Below, one piece after another: positions 1 through 11,330 of a stretch of DNA of 64,000 nucleotides. The stretch spans positions 241,093,652-241,157,651 of the forward strand of contig NC_066579.1 of assembly GCF_024323335.1 (NCBI RefSeq), read 5' to 3'. A model generated the notes under the pieces. The model was not told where the DNA came from, ran no database searches, and saw nothing but the letters and a program-made list of their open reading frames with translations. Origin of the DNA: Lathyrus oleraceus. Lineage: Eukaryota; Streptophyta; Magnoliopsida; Fabales; Fabaceae. Each line of letters begins with the position of its first letter. The first letter of the stretch is position 1. Both the position numbers and the translations under genes were made by a program.

Positions 1-636
1 AGCCCTACAATGAGTCATTACGCCCTGGGTGGAATGTAAGACTTGGATATGCACAAATAAATAAAGAAAGTTACTCTTCAAGAAGAGTGACTTGGATAAT
101 CTCTTCAGAAGACCAATTGCGGAGAACTTCACCCGGGACCCTTGGACGCCCCCAGTTGTCAATGTCGCAATCACTATCCCCATCTTCTTCGTTGATTGCA
201 AAGATCTGGCCATACTGAATGATGCCAGCACTGGAGAAAGTAATCGGCCCCTGACGAGTCTGAGGCGTTGAAGTTGTAGAAGTCAATGCTGGCTGATACC
301 CAATCCCAAACTTGTCTTCTTTTATAGGTAAATCCAACAGACGTCCCCAACCGGGAGCAACACCTTAATTTACCAAGGCCTGTGCCTGCTTGAAGGACAA
401 ATAGAGGCACCTGCTTTAACCTCTTCCACTAGAGCTGCAACCTTGGTTTGAACTGCCTCAAAGGCCTGACACAGGGTCTCATGAATCTCACCTTCTACCT
501 CTACATACTTGAATATAGACAGGTGACTAACCAGAATATCCTCCTCACCACAGACAATGATAATTCTTCCGTTGACCGAGAACTTGATCTTCTAATGCAA
601 GGTCGAGGAGACTGCCCCAGCATTGTGGATCCAAGG
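1..636 (-). pseudogene. Element C: 3' part of Ogre-like protease ORF (decayed)
   Basis: Read on the minus strand, this is the part of an Ogre-type protease reading frame downstream of the active site. It holds the stretches CGEEDILVSHLS and KEDKFGIGYQPAL and ends VTLLEE, all matching the same region of element A at 28946-29500. The piece upstream of it lies at 40530-40836 and was separated by the insertion of element A; the duplicated target CAAGG is at 632-636 and 40530-40534. At least two in-frame stops are visible: one where a glutamine codon became TAG near 591 and one TAA near 375. The coding part ends near 75 with GAAGA followed by GTAAC, the same donor-like site seen in A and B, so positions 1-74 are probably the start of the pro-RT intron. 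It is a relic without function and older than element A. Confidence 0.85.
632..636. repeat. Target site duplication of element A (left)
   Basis: The five bases CAAGG directly precede the LTR terminus TGTCGCATCC at 637 and recur directly after the other LTR at 40530-40534. This is the 5-bp duplication typical of Ty3/gypsy integrases. Confidence 0.92.
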
Positions 637-937
637 TGTCGCATCCGCGAAAAACAACCGGCGGGCAAAAACAAAACAAACAGAGCCGCCACCGTGCGTT
701 ATTTATCCCAAAGAGGGAAAGGAAACGCTCGAAGTAAACCTGGAAAAGACATGGTCTCGCGACCAAAGAGAGATGGGATCGGGAGTCGGTTATGCGAAGG
801 GAAGGTATTAGCACCCCTACGCATCTGTCGTACTCGACGGGATCCACGCTCAAAAAGATAGAAGAAAGGTTGCTAAACACTGCTCAAAAGAATGCACACA
901 CACACTGGAAACAACACAGGTGGGAGAAGAGGGGAAC

Positions 938-1412
938 GGGCTCGCTAGGATATCGCATCCTATGCCTACGTATCTCATCTGGAATGAGAATCAGAGCTAC
1001 CGTAGTTCGGCTAACGCACGCCGAAACAAAACCCACACAGGAACCCGACTGCCAATCGCTGGACTTATGTCAGACTCCGAACTCACACATAGGAAACCGA
1101 CTGCCAATCGCTGGACTTACGTCAGGCTCCAAGAAAACAAGAGGTTAACCGGACGTTGAGTCGTCAAAAGCAATAAAGAAGTTGAACAAACAAGCTAACA
1201 GGGAGTCTGGTACTCGAGCCTGCTAGCTGTCAAGCAAACACACACAAAAAAGGAAAAGGGTGAACACACAGACTAGAAGGGAGTCGGGAACTCAGACCTA
1301 ATAGCTGTCAAGCAAAACACACGCAAAAAAGGAAAAGGGTACCCGGAGAGATCTCGCACGATCTCCTGCTTACGTACCTCATCTGGTTAGAGGATCAGGG
1401 CGACGTAGTTCC
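938..1412 (-). promoter_or_regulatory. Duplicated double-hairpin motif in Ogre LTR (element A, 3' LTR)
   Basis: Two paralogous blocks (about 938-1017 and 1340-1412) each hold, in element orientation, GAACTACG, then CTGAT, a hairpin with loop NCCAG, TACGTA(G/A)GCA, and a second hairpin. In the first block the stems are TCTCAT/ATGAGA and TAGGAT/ATCCTA. In the second block the second hairpin is GAGATC/GATCTC with loop GTGCGA; the first has a mutated arm (CCTCTA against ATGAGG), while the other LTR keeps the pairing CCTCAT/ATGAGG. The placement late in the LTR suggests the R or U5 part of the transcript; that role is inference. Confidence 0.6.
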
Positions 1413-4344
1413 CCTTAACAGGGGGGAAACTTTCTCCTAACCAGAGACTGGGAAATGACAAACTAGAAGGGAGACTGACTTGAGCCTAATAGTTATCATG
1501 TAATCCACCATGGTCCTAGGTTGAGGTTTCTATCTAACTTGCACAGGCAGCAAGCTATCCTAAACAGCACAAGCAAAGTCATACAAGCACAAAAAGCAAG
1601 CACACACACTATATGCACACAATTGGGCTCATACAAGGTTAGGCTGTGAAACACAAGCCAACTGGAATCGGGTGTAGTTAGCTCTTAACCCTAACATTGA
1701 GAGTTAGGGTGAAGCAGATGAAATGAGAAGTGAGGGTAAGACCTCACAGCTCTTATCCCTGGCCTGGGAGAGCTTCAGACAAATGAAAGTGGGAGTTCAG
1801 AAAGTTGGAACTCTTCTCCACATATGACCGACACAACAAAGATCTTGGGTTAATATCCACAATGAATCAACACATGGTGTGAGCAAAGTGGATGACACAC
1901 TGAGTAGCAGGAGATGGACTACACATCTCTTTTATCTGCCAATTGCCTTATCAAAGGACTTTTCCTGCTTGGCACAAAGATAAACATTCACAAGCATTGC
2001 CTCTTAAGAAGGACTTTAGACAGGTGCCTGCCCAAGTAACAGGACAAGTCTTCCAGACTACATGAAGTCAGAGAGTTATACCTATGTGGTTAAGCAACCA
2101 AGCAAAAGAAAGTTCAAAATGAACTTAAGCAACTTATGTACCTGTTGAAACATCACACAAGTCAGTTCAACTATACAGACAAACAGACAATCATGAATAT
2201 CAAACAGTCAAGCCCAATGAGCAAAGGCATAAGCCAACAAGTCAAACTCAAATGAGTTAACAACCCTACAAAACACACAATGTTAGTAGTCAAAAGTAAA
2301 CATCAAAGGCTCAAGTGATAGAGCATCATCAACTATGGAACTTGAATGCTCCACCTGAAATCAAAACTCAAACATAAGCAACCAACCACTAGGTCAAGGC
2401 CTAGGGTCAAAGAGGGAAAAAAATCCAAAACAGAACATGAAATTTGGCATGAATCAACTTCATTCAATCAAGAACACAATCCAAAAGATCCCATCTCAAT
2501 ATCAATTACCAAATCCATTTCATGAACCAAACATGGCAAGGTATGCAAGTTGTGATCACATTGAGACACCAGAATAAACAAATGCACAATAAATCAAAAA
2601 TGCTTCAAATAATCTTGGAAAAATTCATGGGTAAACAGAACATACAACATGCCCATCACACAAAAAATTAGAGCATTTGGACAACATTAGGCATGGTAAT
2701 CAAATTGCCTAAGTCAAGGCAAGCACAAACAAGCACATGTGTGACACCAAATGTCACACCAACTTAGCATAGGCCTAAAACAGAAATGAAACATGGTAAA
2801 AACCTCAAACCAAAGCCAAAACAACACTAAACATGTCTAGAAATAGTGTGCAAAATTTCACATCCATTGGATAAAGAACAAGCATTTCCCAATCAAATGA
2901 AAATCAAGGCAATCCAAAAGCTCTCATATGACTATCCAGAATGAAAAATCTCAATTAAATCAGAAATGATCCCAAAAATTCCAACAAAAATCATGAGCCA
3001 TCACAACATCCATATCAAGCATCATACAAAAGAATCATGGAAATTGGAATTCATTTGGCATGGTAAATACATCCATCAAGTTGAACAAGCAAAGGTGTGA
3101 CACACATTGTCACACCTACATTCACATGATCATAAAACAGAAACCACAAATGGTAAAAATACCAAATCAACACCACCCTGTCAACCAAAGAGTCTACTTT
3201 CAACATGTAAAATTTCATGAGCATTGGATAAAATCTCAGCATTTCATAAAAGATATGGCAAGGTAAGGTCAAGAATGGACATGTGTACACAAACCCTAGG
3301 CAAAATAATTTTCCAGCCAAGCACAACTTATGAAAAAATAATCAAAAAAAACTAGAGGGAAAATGTGACACAATGCAAAAATCCTCATATTTTTTGGATC
3401 ATTATTTAATTAGATATGGATTTTAGAAGTGAGAAAAAAAATAAAAAAATGCATGAAGCAAGGTATATGAACATATGGAGGGAAAAAAAATAAAGCATGA
3501 AGCATTTGAAATAATGTTGCAAGCAATGTTGAGGTGAAACGCACCGTTTCACTAATCCTAAGTGGCACGGTCAAGCAATGTTGACCAATCAAAACGCCAT
3601 GCAGATGCTGAGGTGGACCAATACATGCGCGCTATTTCATAAACACATGCACAACTCAGGAAACGCGTTCTAATGGATCAAAAGCCATTCTGGAAACGAA
3701 ATTTCACCAGCTTCATCGTGTTCATCATAGCTCAAGAACATTTTTCTCAGATTTCAACAATAAGCACATCAATGGATAGATCTTCCAACATAGAACAAGG
3801 ATCAATGCATGGCTAAGGCTAATTCAACATACATTAAGAGAATCAAAGCAATATATTTTCATACATGAATCTTTAAATCACTATAACTAACTCAATTTGG
3901 CATGGATTTCAGTAATCTAAAGCTCAGATTAACCAGCATTGAAAGATGAACAAAACTAGCATAAGCAATTCGAGAAAGGAGAGATTCGATTTGGAACCTC
4001 TTGGAGAGCAGCTTTGTCAAATCGTGTTATCCAGGCTTGGCAATGCTCAAAAGCTCCTCTAGATCACTTGTATGGATGAATGGATGAAGACTTGAGGCTT
4101 AATCGTGCTTGATTCCACCAGAATTGGAGTTCACCATTGATGTATCAAGCTTCGAGCATGAGCAAAACTGCACTGTTTCGTTCAATTCCACGTGCCAATT
4201 CCCTCAAGAACACTCCATAAACAAAGATCAAGCAATGGAAATGGATGCTATGTGAAGAAATTGAGAGAAATTTTTGAGAGAAAAATTTATGAAACTTGGA
4301 TCTAGATCTGAATTGTGATTGTGATGAATTCTGTTATGATTAAG

Positions 4345-4352
4345 CATTTATA
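4345..4352 (-). promoter_or_regulatory. Putative TATA box, element A 3' LTR
   Basis: TATAAATG on the minus strand, about 1.24 kb from the LTR start, in a GGACTATAAATGCTTAATC context. The same site is at 39278-39285 in the other LTR, and element B has TATATAAA at a comparable place. This fits an LTR promoter but is motif evidence only. Confidence 0.5.
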
Positions 4353-5595
4353 GTCCAGGTTAATCATGATTAGGAAAAGGTTTAGGCAAATGCAAATGGA
4401 ATTAGTGAATTATGAGGTGTTTTGGCAAAAATGAGTTTTCACCCTATGCATGAAAATGCATGGTGAATAGTGCACGAATTTCCACTTAATTTCACTCAAA
4501 AATCTGTTTTGGAGTCAATGGTGATGGTCACATGTTCAAATGATGCACAAATTTTAAATTCCATTTTTCCCTTCAAAAATCAAGTGAATTTCCAAATATT
4601 TATGTGAATGTAATTCATGCCATATAATGAAAAATTTGGAAACTATATGTCAAAACAAGAACAATGCAAAAAGAGCCACTTGATTTGGAGTTTTGGTTGA
4701 GAAGTTATGCCCATTTGAAGTTCCATGTTCACTTGGTCAAGATTTGATCATATCTCCTTAACCACACATGAGAAATCCATGATCTTGGACTTTTTGGAAA
4801 CGGGAGAGAAAGATCTACAACTTTCATGTTCAACAAAATTTCATTTGAAGCTTTCTTGATGATGTAATCTTGAGTTGATAACCTTTCCATTTTTGGCAAT
4901 TTCAAATTACAGGTCACTTTCTATTTTTGGAAAGTTTTGTCCTGACTTTATTTTCTTCAATGTTGATGTTTGAAATGTCAAATGAGACTTGTTTGAACAT
5001 GAATGAAGTATTTCTAATCACCTCCCACCTCCAAATCCAACAGTTGACTTGTGGTTGACTTTTGCAGTTGATAGATGACTTGGCCATGCACAGATGATTT
5101 TGAGCCTCAATCTCCTGATGAAATGGCTCCAAAATGACACCCTAGCTTATACAAGCTCCATAAAATCATATGATGATCTCCATCTCATTAAAACCCCATC
5201 TCCTTGAAAAACCCTAATTGGTATAAAGCAACTGATTAGGGTTGACCAGAGGTCAAAACCCTAATCCCAAGGCACATGATCAGGCACAATGAACCTCTTG
5301 GTGATGATAAAACCATGATGATGGTGATGTACCATTGCAATCAAGATAATACTCAACCTCCTTGAGGAACCAAAAACCCTAATTGAAGCACAAACCCTCA
5401 GATGGCTAGTGATCAATTCAATAGGACCCTCAAGCTTGCATCTCTTAACCTCTTTATCTTCTGAGCAAGACTTAGGAGGACGACTTGTTCATTGCTTCCA
5501 CATGATATGCAATATGTAATGACTAATGTCCTAAAAATGAGATGCAATATGCTAAGCTAGTCCCAAGAGAGGAGGGCAAATTTTGAGGTGTTACA

Positions 5596-5613
5596 GCTGC
5601 CCCTATTCAATCC
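5596..5613 (-). other. Polypurine tract of element A
   Basis: Directly before the 3' LTR, the minus strand reads GGATTGAATAGGGGCAGC. Element B has the same tract before its 3' LTR at 21621-21638. This is where plus-strand DNA synthesis starts; its place fixes 637-5595 as the 3' LTR. Confidence 0.85.
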
Positions 5614-6099
5614 AATGTGAACCTGTCGATATGAACAGCCTCGGCTTTCAGTTGATCAGGGTGAAGAGTGATTGAATACCAAGAACAGACGAACAATTTG
5701 CACTCTGATGGGAAAATAATTAACCATGCCTGTCAGAATCGGCGAAGAAGCGATCTCAAAAAGAAGAATCCGTCTGGTACGGAGAACGTCGGCCTGAATA
5801 CCGAACAGAAACATTGACCTGGATACCTAAAATAAATGGTAACCCAGGAATAACCATGGCCTGAACGCCGCATCCGCTGGGGATTATTATTATATTTTTC
5901 TTCTTCTTGAACCCCAGAACTTTCTGATTGATAATCTTTTTTCATGTTTTCTTGAACCCCGAGCAAATATTTTCTTCGCACGAATGATCCCGGATCACCG
6001 CATTTGAACCCCGACAACTTCATAGTACTCGTGCTTGCCAAACAATGAACCCCGTTCTCCAATTGAACCCCAGTCGCCTGACGATAACTCGCGATCGCC

Positions 6100-6310
6100 A
6101 TTGTGAACCCCGTTCTCCAGAAAACACCCCGTGTCTCCCTTTCTCCATTTGAACCCCATTCTCCAGAAAATGCCGCAACACTTCCCTTTCCCCATTTGAA
6201 CCCCGCTCTCCAGAAAATACCGCAACATTTCCCTTTCTCCATTTGAACCCCGCTCTCCAGAAAATGCCCAGCATCTCCTTCTCTCCATTTGAACCCCGTT
6301 CTCCGCTTTC
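6100..6310 (-). repeat. About 47-bp tandem repeat in element A 3' UTR
   Basis: The marker GAACCCC (plus strand) recurs at 6105, 6151, 6198, 6245 and 6291, a period of 46-47 bp. Each unit carries CTCCAGAAAA and a CTTTCTCCATTT segment. Looser copies of the marker extend from about 5909 to 6540. Element B has a related array at 21045-21330 with its own copy number. Confidence 0.85.
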
Positions 6311-7129
6311 TTGTGATAATTCCGCTGGCAACGCCGGAAATATCACCAAAACACCACTCTGATGGCGACATATCAGAGGGTACACCTTCACGAAAGGAAG
6401 GTAACATGTGCATCTCTTCCTCAGAAGACACCCATAACGACTTTTGTTGGCCTCAGCCAAAGTCCAAGGCGATACATGATCAGAAGATAATCCCGAGGAC
6501 CTCATCCCGGATATAATCTTCAACTCCAATCTCCGTTTGAACCCCGTTCTCTAGAAAATGCCGCAACACTTCCTTTTCTCCATTCTTCGATTTTCGCGCT
6601 GATCGCGTAACGTTCTTTGATTTTATTTCCATCTCCGTCCGATAGAAAAATTTCCTCCAATATCGCACTACCGGGGAACATTATTGCTCCAACGTCATGA
6701 TGCTAAACTCCTCAGAGTAACATCTTCCAACCTCCATCCCGCACGACAGAAATCTCCTCCAGTATCGCACTACTGGGGAATACCATTGACCCAACGTCAC
6801 GATGCTAAACTCCTTAGAGTAATATCTTCACCATCCGGCGAAACCGATTCTCAGGCGGTAACCACGGCTTGAGTAACCGATGCTTGCCATGCTGATGCTG
6901 ATCTTCCAACTAGCGAAACCACTTCTCAAACGGTAACCACGGCTTGAGTAGCATCTTCACTCACTGGCAAAACCAAATCTCAAACGGTAACCACGGCTTG
7001 AGACTAGCTTATGCTTGCAATGATGCATGGTTTTTTTTAGCGCAATGCTCCATATTTATGGAAATGCTACGCAATTCATTATGCAATATGCTATGATCTC
7101 TTAAATGATGCATGCATAAAAAGTATCCC

Positions 7130-7550
7130 CCTCGAGGGACTCTCCTGGGGAGCTTGAGGCACTCTGCTGAGGAACCCACTAACACTCCAACCTCCACCCT
7201 ACTGGGGAATAACGCTGCTGCTGGGGAAAGGACCACCTTTACCAAGGATGACCTCTACTGGACTCAACCCGCTTGGGGACTTCGCTGGGGAAGAAACCAA
7301 CAACGCAACCTGTGGGGAAACAACGGTCTCTGACTTGTTGGGGAATTAACAAGCTCCGCCATGCTAGGGGAAACAACTACCCACAGACACCTCCGCTGGG
7401 AAATAGCAACCTTCGGGCCTGGCTGCTGAGGAACCAACAATCTAAAACCTGCTAGGGAGTTAACAATCCCGACCCCGCTAGGGAAAACTCGGACCTTGAA
7501 TCTGTTGGGGAGGTAACAATTCCGCCTCTGCTTGGGGAAACAAGGAAAGT
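7130..7550 (-). repeat. Degenerate GGGGAA-type repeats in element A 3' UTR
   Basis: The plus strand repeats GCTGGGGAA or close variants (CTACTGGGGAATAAC, TTGGGGAATTAACAA, GCTAGGGGAAACAAC) roughly every 30-40 bases, too diverged for a clear period. Element B has the counterpart, with CCCCAGCAG, at about 19390-19760. Confidence 0.6.
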
Positions 7551-8409
7551 CTGGCGCAGAACACCCGTCGACTCGTCGAACCCTGGTATTCAACATCCAA
7601 ATCCGGTGTCAGCTTTCCACTTTTGAGAGCTCCCAGACTCGTCTGGACTTTTCTGATTCATCACCTTCTATTCCCGACTTCTCCATACTCTACGGAGATC
7701 GAACTCCTGGGATTCATACAGACTTTCCAATCTCAGACTTTGAAGAGTCTTCATGATTAATTCTCAAGGATCGTCGTACGTCTTTCGTCGTCTTTTCACC
7801 GTTCTTCAATTCTTTCGTCCCTGATTGGACTCCACGGGGATCTTTTGTCAAAAGCTTCTCATCACAACCTGCAAGTGAGTGAAAATATCTAACAACACCT
7901 GTAAAAGAGATCGTTAGATAAAAACGTGCCCCAGGCGTGCCAAGATTCCAACACTTGGGTCACTCAACCTTCCAAATAAGATTTCAAGTTTCAATCTTAT
8001 AAGCATGCATCGGAAGGGACCTGTATGTCTTAAAATGCAAAGTTCTTTATCAAAATAAACGGATGTTTTTGCAATTAAAGCGGTTATGAAAACAAAAACA
8101 AAATTATTTGACTGAATATGCATTTTATTGATTGAAAAGGTGTGGCTCGAAACCGAGCAATACAAAGGAAGCAATTCTTGAAAAGAGGTAATTGCGCACA
8201 AAAGGAAAAATCTATCCTAATGGCAATGTGAAACCGTGATCTCATCGAGTTCCAACTCGGTTACACCCCATATGTCCTCAGACTCTCCATGCTTTCCGCC
8301 TTCTGAACAAGACGCTTCCGACTGATCCCTACCAGGGATTATCCTGGTGCCTTAACCAAAGCGCAAACGATCATGCCAGACGCAGTTGTTCGTTTCAATC
8401 CCTCTTTTG

Positions 8410-8606
8410 CCTAGACCGCCCTTTCGGGTTTTCAGTCCATCGGGATACCCTTTTTTGCCCAAGTCGCCTTTTCAGGTTTTCGACTTACCGGGTGTACATT
8501 TTTTCTTTTTATCCCTAATTTTTGCCCGAACCTTTTCATCATTTCTTTTTTTGGTTCGCCGGGATGCCCATTTTTTCCTGGATTATTTTATTCTTTTCGT
8601 CCAGCG
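8410..8606 (-). ncRNA. Array of four stem-loops after integrase stop (element A)
   Basis: On the minus strand, directly after the integrase stop, four stem-loops with different arms share one frame (CCCGG, stem, A-rich loop, stem, GGGCAAAAA). H1 is CTGGAC with ATCCAG (8604-8599 and 8583-8578; one C-A mismatch). H2 is CGAACC/GGTTCG (8558-8553 and 8532-8527). H3 is AAGTCG/CGACTT (8486-8481 and 8466-8461) enclosing CCTGAAAAGG. H4 is TGGAC/GTCTA (8439-8435 and 8416-8412) enclosing CCCGAAAGGG. The inner CCC-GAAA-GGG has a GNRA-type loop. The same four occur in element B at 18330-18523. A structured RNA element is inferred from the pairing; the function is unknown. Confidence 0.6.
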
Positions 8607-8613
8607 GGTCTCT

Positions 8614-9978
8614 TTATACGAAGTATTTTTTAACTGCGTCCGCATTCACAGGGGATGGAAAATCCTCGCCATCCATGGTCGTTAACAACAAGGCTCCGCT
8701 AGAGAAAACCTTCTTGACCACGAATGGACCTTCATAATTGGGTGTCCACTTGCCCCTACGATCGTTTTGAGGAGGAAGGATCCTTTTCAGCACCAGATCA
8801 CCTACGTGATACACATGAGGTCGTACCTTTCGATCAAAAGCACGCTTCATCCGCTACTGGTACAACTGCCCATGACAGATGGCCGCCAGCCTCTTTTCCT
8901 CAACCAGGCTCAACTCTTCATACCGGGTTCTTACCCATTCAGCCTCTTGCAATTTCACGTCCATCAGGACTCTCAAAGAGGGAATCTGGACCTCAACTGG
9001 AAGCACGACTTCCATTTCATATACCAACGAGAAAGGCGTTGCCCCAGTAGATGTGCGTACTGAAGTTCGGTACCCATGCAATGCAAATGGCAACATCTCA
9101 TGCCAATCTTTATAGGTCATAACCATTTTCTGCACAATCTTCTTAATATTCTTATTGGCTGCCTCAACCGCCCCATTCATCTTCGGACGATAAGGAGAAG
9201 AATTGTGATGCTCGATCTTGAATTCCCGGCACAAGTCTGCCATCATCTTATTATTCAAATTAGAACCATTATCAGTAATGATTCTCTCGGGAACCCCATA
9301 TCTGCAAATGATGTCTCTCTGGAGAAATCTGGCAACGACCTGCTTTGTCACGTTCGTATAAGAGGCTGCTTCCACCCACTTGGTGAAGTAATCAATAGCC
9401 ACTAATATGAACTGGTGCCCATTCGAAGCCGTAGGCTCAATCTTCCCAATCATATCAATGCCCCACATAGCAAACGGCCACAAAGACGACATCAAACTCA
9501 ATGGATTTGGAGGCACGTGCACCTTGTCAGCATAAATCTGGCATTTATGACACTTCCGCATGAAATTGAAACATTGGGCCTCAATTGTCATCCAATAATA
9601 ACCTACCCTCAGCAGCTTCTTCACCATCGCATTCCCACTGGCATGGGTACCGAACGACCCCTTGTGAACCTCTTTCATCAACTGGCTTGCTTCTTTATCA
9701 TCAACGCACCTGAGCAAGACCCAATCGAAATTTCTCTTGTACAGAACCCCGTCCTTATTCAAGTAGAACACCATGGCCAACCTCCTCAGAGTCTTTTGGT
9801 CCTTCTTGGATGCTCCCTCGGGATACTCTTGGGTCTCCAGATAGCGCTTGATATCGTAATACCACGGCTTCTCATCATCAGGCGCCGTATCAACAGCAAA
9901 CACATAAGCCGGTCTATCCAGACGTCCCACCTTAACACTTGGGAACTGATTCCACCACTGCACCTTAATCAAGGCAGC
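8614..9978 (-). pseudogene. Element A integrase (zinc-binding, catalytic core, GPF tail); one nonsense codon
   Basis: This is the integrase of element A, which would join element DNA to the genome. In order it shows an HHCC-type zinc-binding region (EVHKG, GTHASG, then CFNFMRKCHKC), the catalytic core with WGIDMIG, ITDNGSN and GAVEAANK carrying the D, D and E residues, and a C-terminal part with YEGPFVVKKVF. The frame is open from the B insertion point (9978) to a TAG at 8854-8856, where element B has CAG in an otherwise equal context (QLYQ then RMKRAF). The same frame continues to the true stop at 8614-8616 after KKYFV. The preceding part of the polyprotein is at 26564-26960, displaced by element B. 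So the domain is nearly complete but carries one nonsense mutation and is physically split from RT-RNase H. Confidence 0.9.
9974..9978. repeat. Target site duplication of element B (left)
   Basis: GCAGC lies directly before the LTR terminus TGTAACACC at 9979 and is repeated at 26559-26563 directly after the terminal GCGACA. Taking out 9979-26563 makes the element A frame run on from RNase H to integrase. Confidence 0.93.
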
Positions 9979-10568
9979 TGTAACACCTCAAAATTTGCCC
10001 TCCTCTCTTGGGACTAGCTGAGCATATTGCATATCATTTTGTAGGTCATTAGGCATTGCATAGTTGCATATCATGTGGTTACATGGAACAAGTCATCCTT
10101 CTAAGTCTTGATCAGAAGATAAAGAGGTTGAGATGCAAGTTAAAGGTTTAATTGAATTGATCATTAACCATCTGAGGGTTGGTGATTCAAATTAGGGTTT
10201 CATGGTTCTTCAAGGGGGTTGAGCTTGATCTTGGTTGCAATGGCACATCATCATCATCATGGTCTTGTCATCACCAAGGGATTCATTGCTTGATCAGATA
10301 CCTTGAGATTAGGGTTTTGACCTCTGGTCATCACTAATCATCTGCATTAGGCCAATCAGGGCTTGGCAAGGAGATGGGGTTTTCAGTGGATATGGGGATG
10401 ATCATATGGTTATATTGAGCTTATGGAAGCTAGGGCTTCATCATTGAGCCATTTCATCAGGAGTTTGAGGCTCAAGTTCATCAGTCAAGCTGAAATTCAT
10501 CTATCAGTCAGAAAAGTCAACTATGGTCAACTGTGCCTGAATTGATGGATTTGGAGGTGGGAGAGGGT

Positions 10569-10720
10569 TAGAGACACTTCATTCATGTCTAAACAAGTTT
10601 CATTTGGCATTTCAAAGATCAAGAATGAAGAAAATAAAGTCAGGTAGAGACACTTCATTCATGTCTAAACAAGTTTCATTTGGCATTTCAAAGATCAAGA
10701 ATGAAGAAAATAAAGTCAGG
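10569..10720 (+). repeat. 76-bp tandem duplication in element B 5' LTR
   Basis: The unit from TAGAGACACTTC to AAAGTCAGG occurs at 10569-10644 and again at 10645-10720 with no visible change. The 3' LTR has one copy near 22229-22304, so the duplication arose after insertion. Confidence 0.9.
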
Positions 10721-11322
10721 TGAAAACTTTCCAAAAATAGAAAGTGACTTGTAATTGAAAATTGCCAAAAATGGAAAGTTTTTCTCCTCAAAATTACGTG
10801 TCCAAAAATGCTTCAAATGAAATTTTGTTCAACATGAAAGTTGTAGATCTTGATCTCAACTTTCCAAAAAGTCCAAGAACATGAATTTCTCATGTGTGGT
10901 TGGCAAGATATGGATTGATCATTGTCCAAAAAAGTTGATTTTCAAAGTGGCATAACTCTTGAACCAAAAGGCCAATTCATGTGGTTCTTTTTTGAGCAAA
11001 CTCCATTTGACATGCTTTATCATAATCCATCATCACATTTCATCAAAACTCATCACATAAAAAGGCCATTTTTCAAGTGGACTTAATTTTAAAAAGTGGA
11101 GGGAAAAAGTGATTTTGCAAAATATTCATTGTTTTCACATGATTCCTTTTGCACTAGCTCACATACACCATTTGTAACTTGCTGCAACAAAGAAATTCCA
11201 CTGTTACTTTGCATTGCACTTGTGTGGGTGAATTGACCAAATTGCCATTTAGCATGAAAATGCATTTTCACTAATCCATCACATTAGCACTAATCATGAT
11301 TACTAACATCATTAACATAACA

Positions 11323-11330
11323 TATATAAA
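11323..11330 (+). promoter_or_regulatory. Putative TATA box, element B 5' LTR
   Basis: TATATAAA about 1.34 kb into the LTR. The same motif is at 22907-22914 in the 3' LTR, and element A has a TATA-like site at a comparable place. Motif evidence only. Confidence 0.5.

Larger units (their letters stand above)
637..5595 (-). repeat. Element A 3' LTR (4959 bp)
   Basis: In element orientation it starts TGTAACACCTC at 5595 and ends GGATGCGACA at 637. It matches 35535-40529 throughout. The main difference is near 3515-3545, where a stretch present in the other LTR at about 38417-38465 is replaced by a shorter sequence; this explains most of the 36-bp length difference. A TATA-like TATAAATG lies at 4345-4352 on the minus strand. 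Two related double-hairpin motifs lie at about 938-1017 and 1340-1412. A short direct repeat (GACTGCCAATCGCTGGACTT, about 51 bp apart) is at 1048-1120. The several small open frames in here are not genes: they are LTR sequence and recur in the other copy with shifted limits. Confidence 0.93.
5614..8613 (-). other. Element A long 3' UTR
   Basis: About 3 kb between the integrase stop (8614-8616) and the PPT, without a convincing gene. In transcript order it has: a four-hairpin array (8410-8604), a stretch with a short palindrome near 8240-8262 around CGAGTT/AACTCG, a degenerate GGGGAA-rich repeat region (about 7130-7550), short repeats about ACTGGGGAATA and CGTCATGATGCTAAACTCC (6680-7020), and a 47-bp tandem repeat (about 6100-6310). 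Element B keeps the same order at 18321-21620 with different repeats. The longest frame inside (5733-6431, minus) is only the translation of the 47-bp repeat. Confidence 0.75.

Noticed and set aside
5733..6529. Overlapping minus-strand frames with repeated FLESGVQMEKGKCCGIFWR-like units
   Set aside because: They are the 47-bp tandem repeat read in three frames; a period not divisible by three changes the frame from unit to unit and nothing upstream suggests a gene.
8724..10017. Plus-strand frames of 78-200 codons
   Set aside because: Antisense to the integrase of element A, whose catalytic motifs are on the minus strand.
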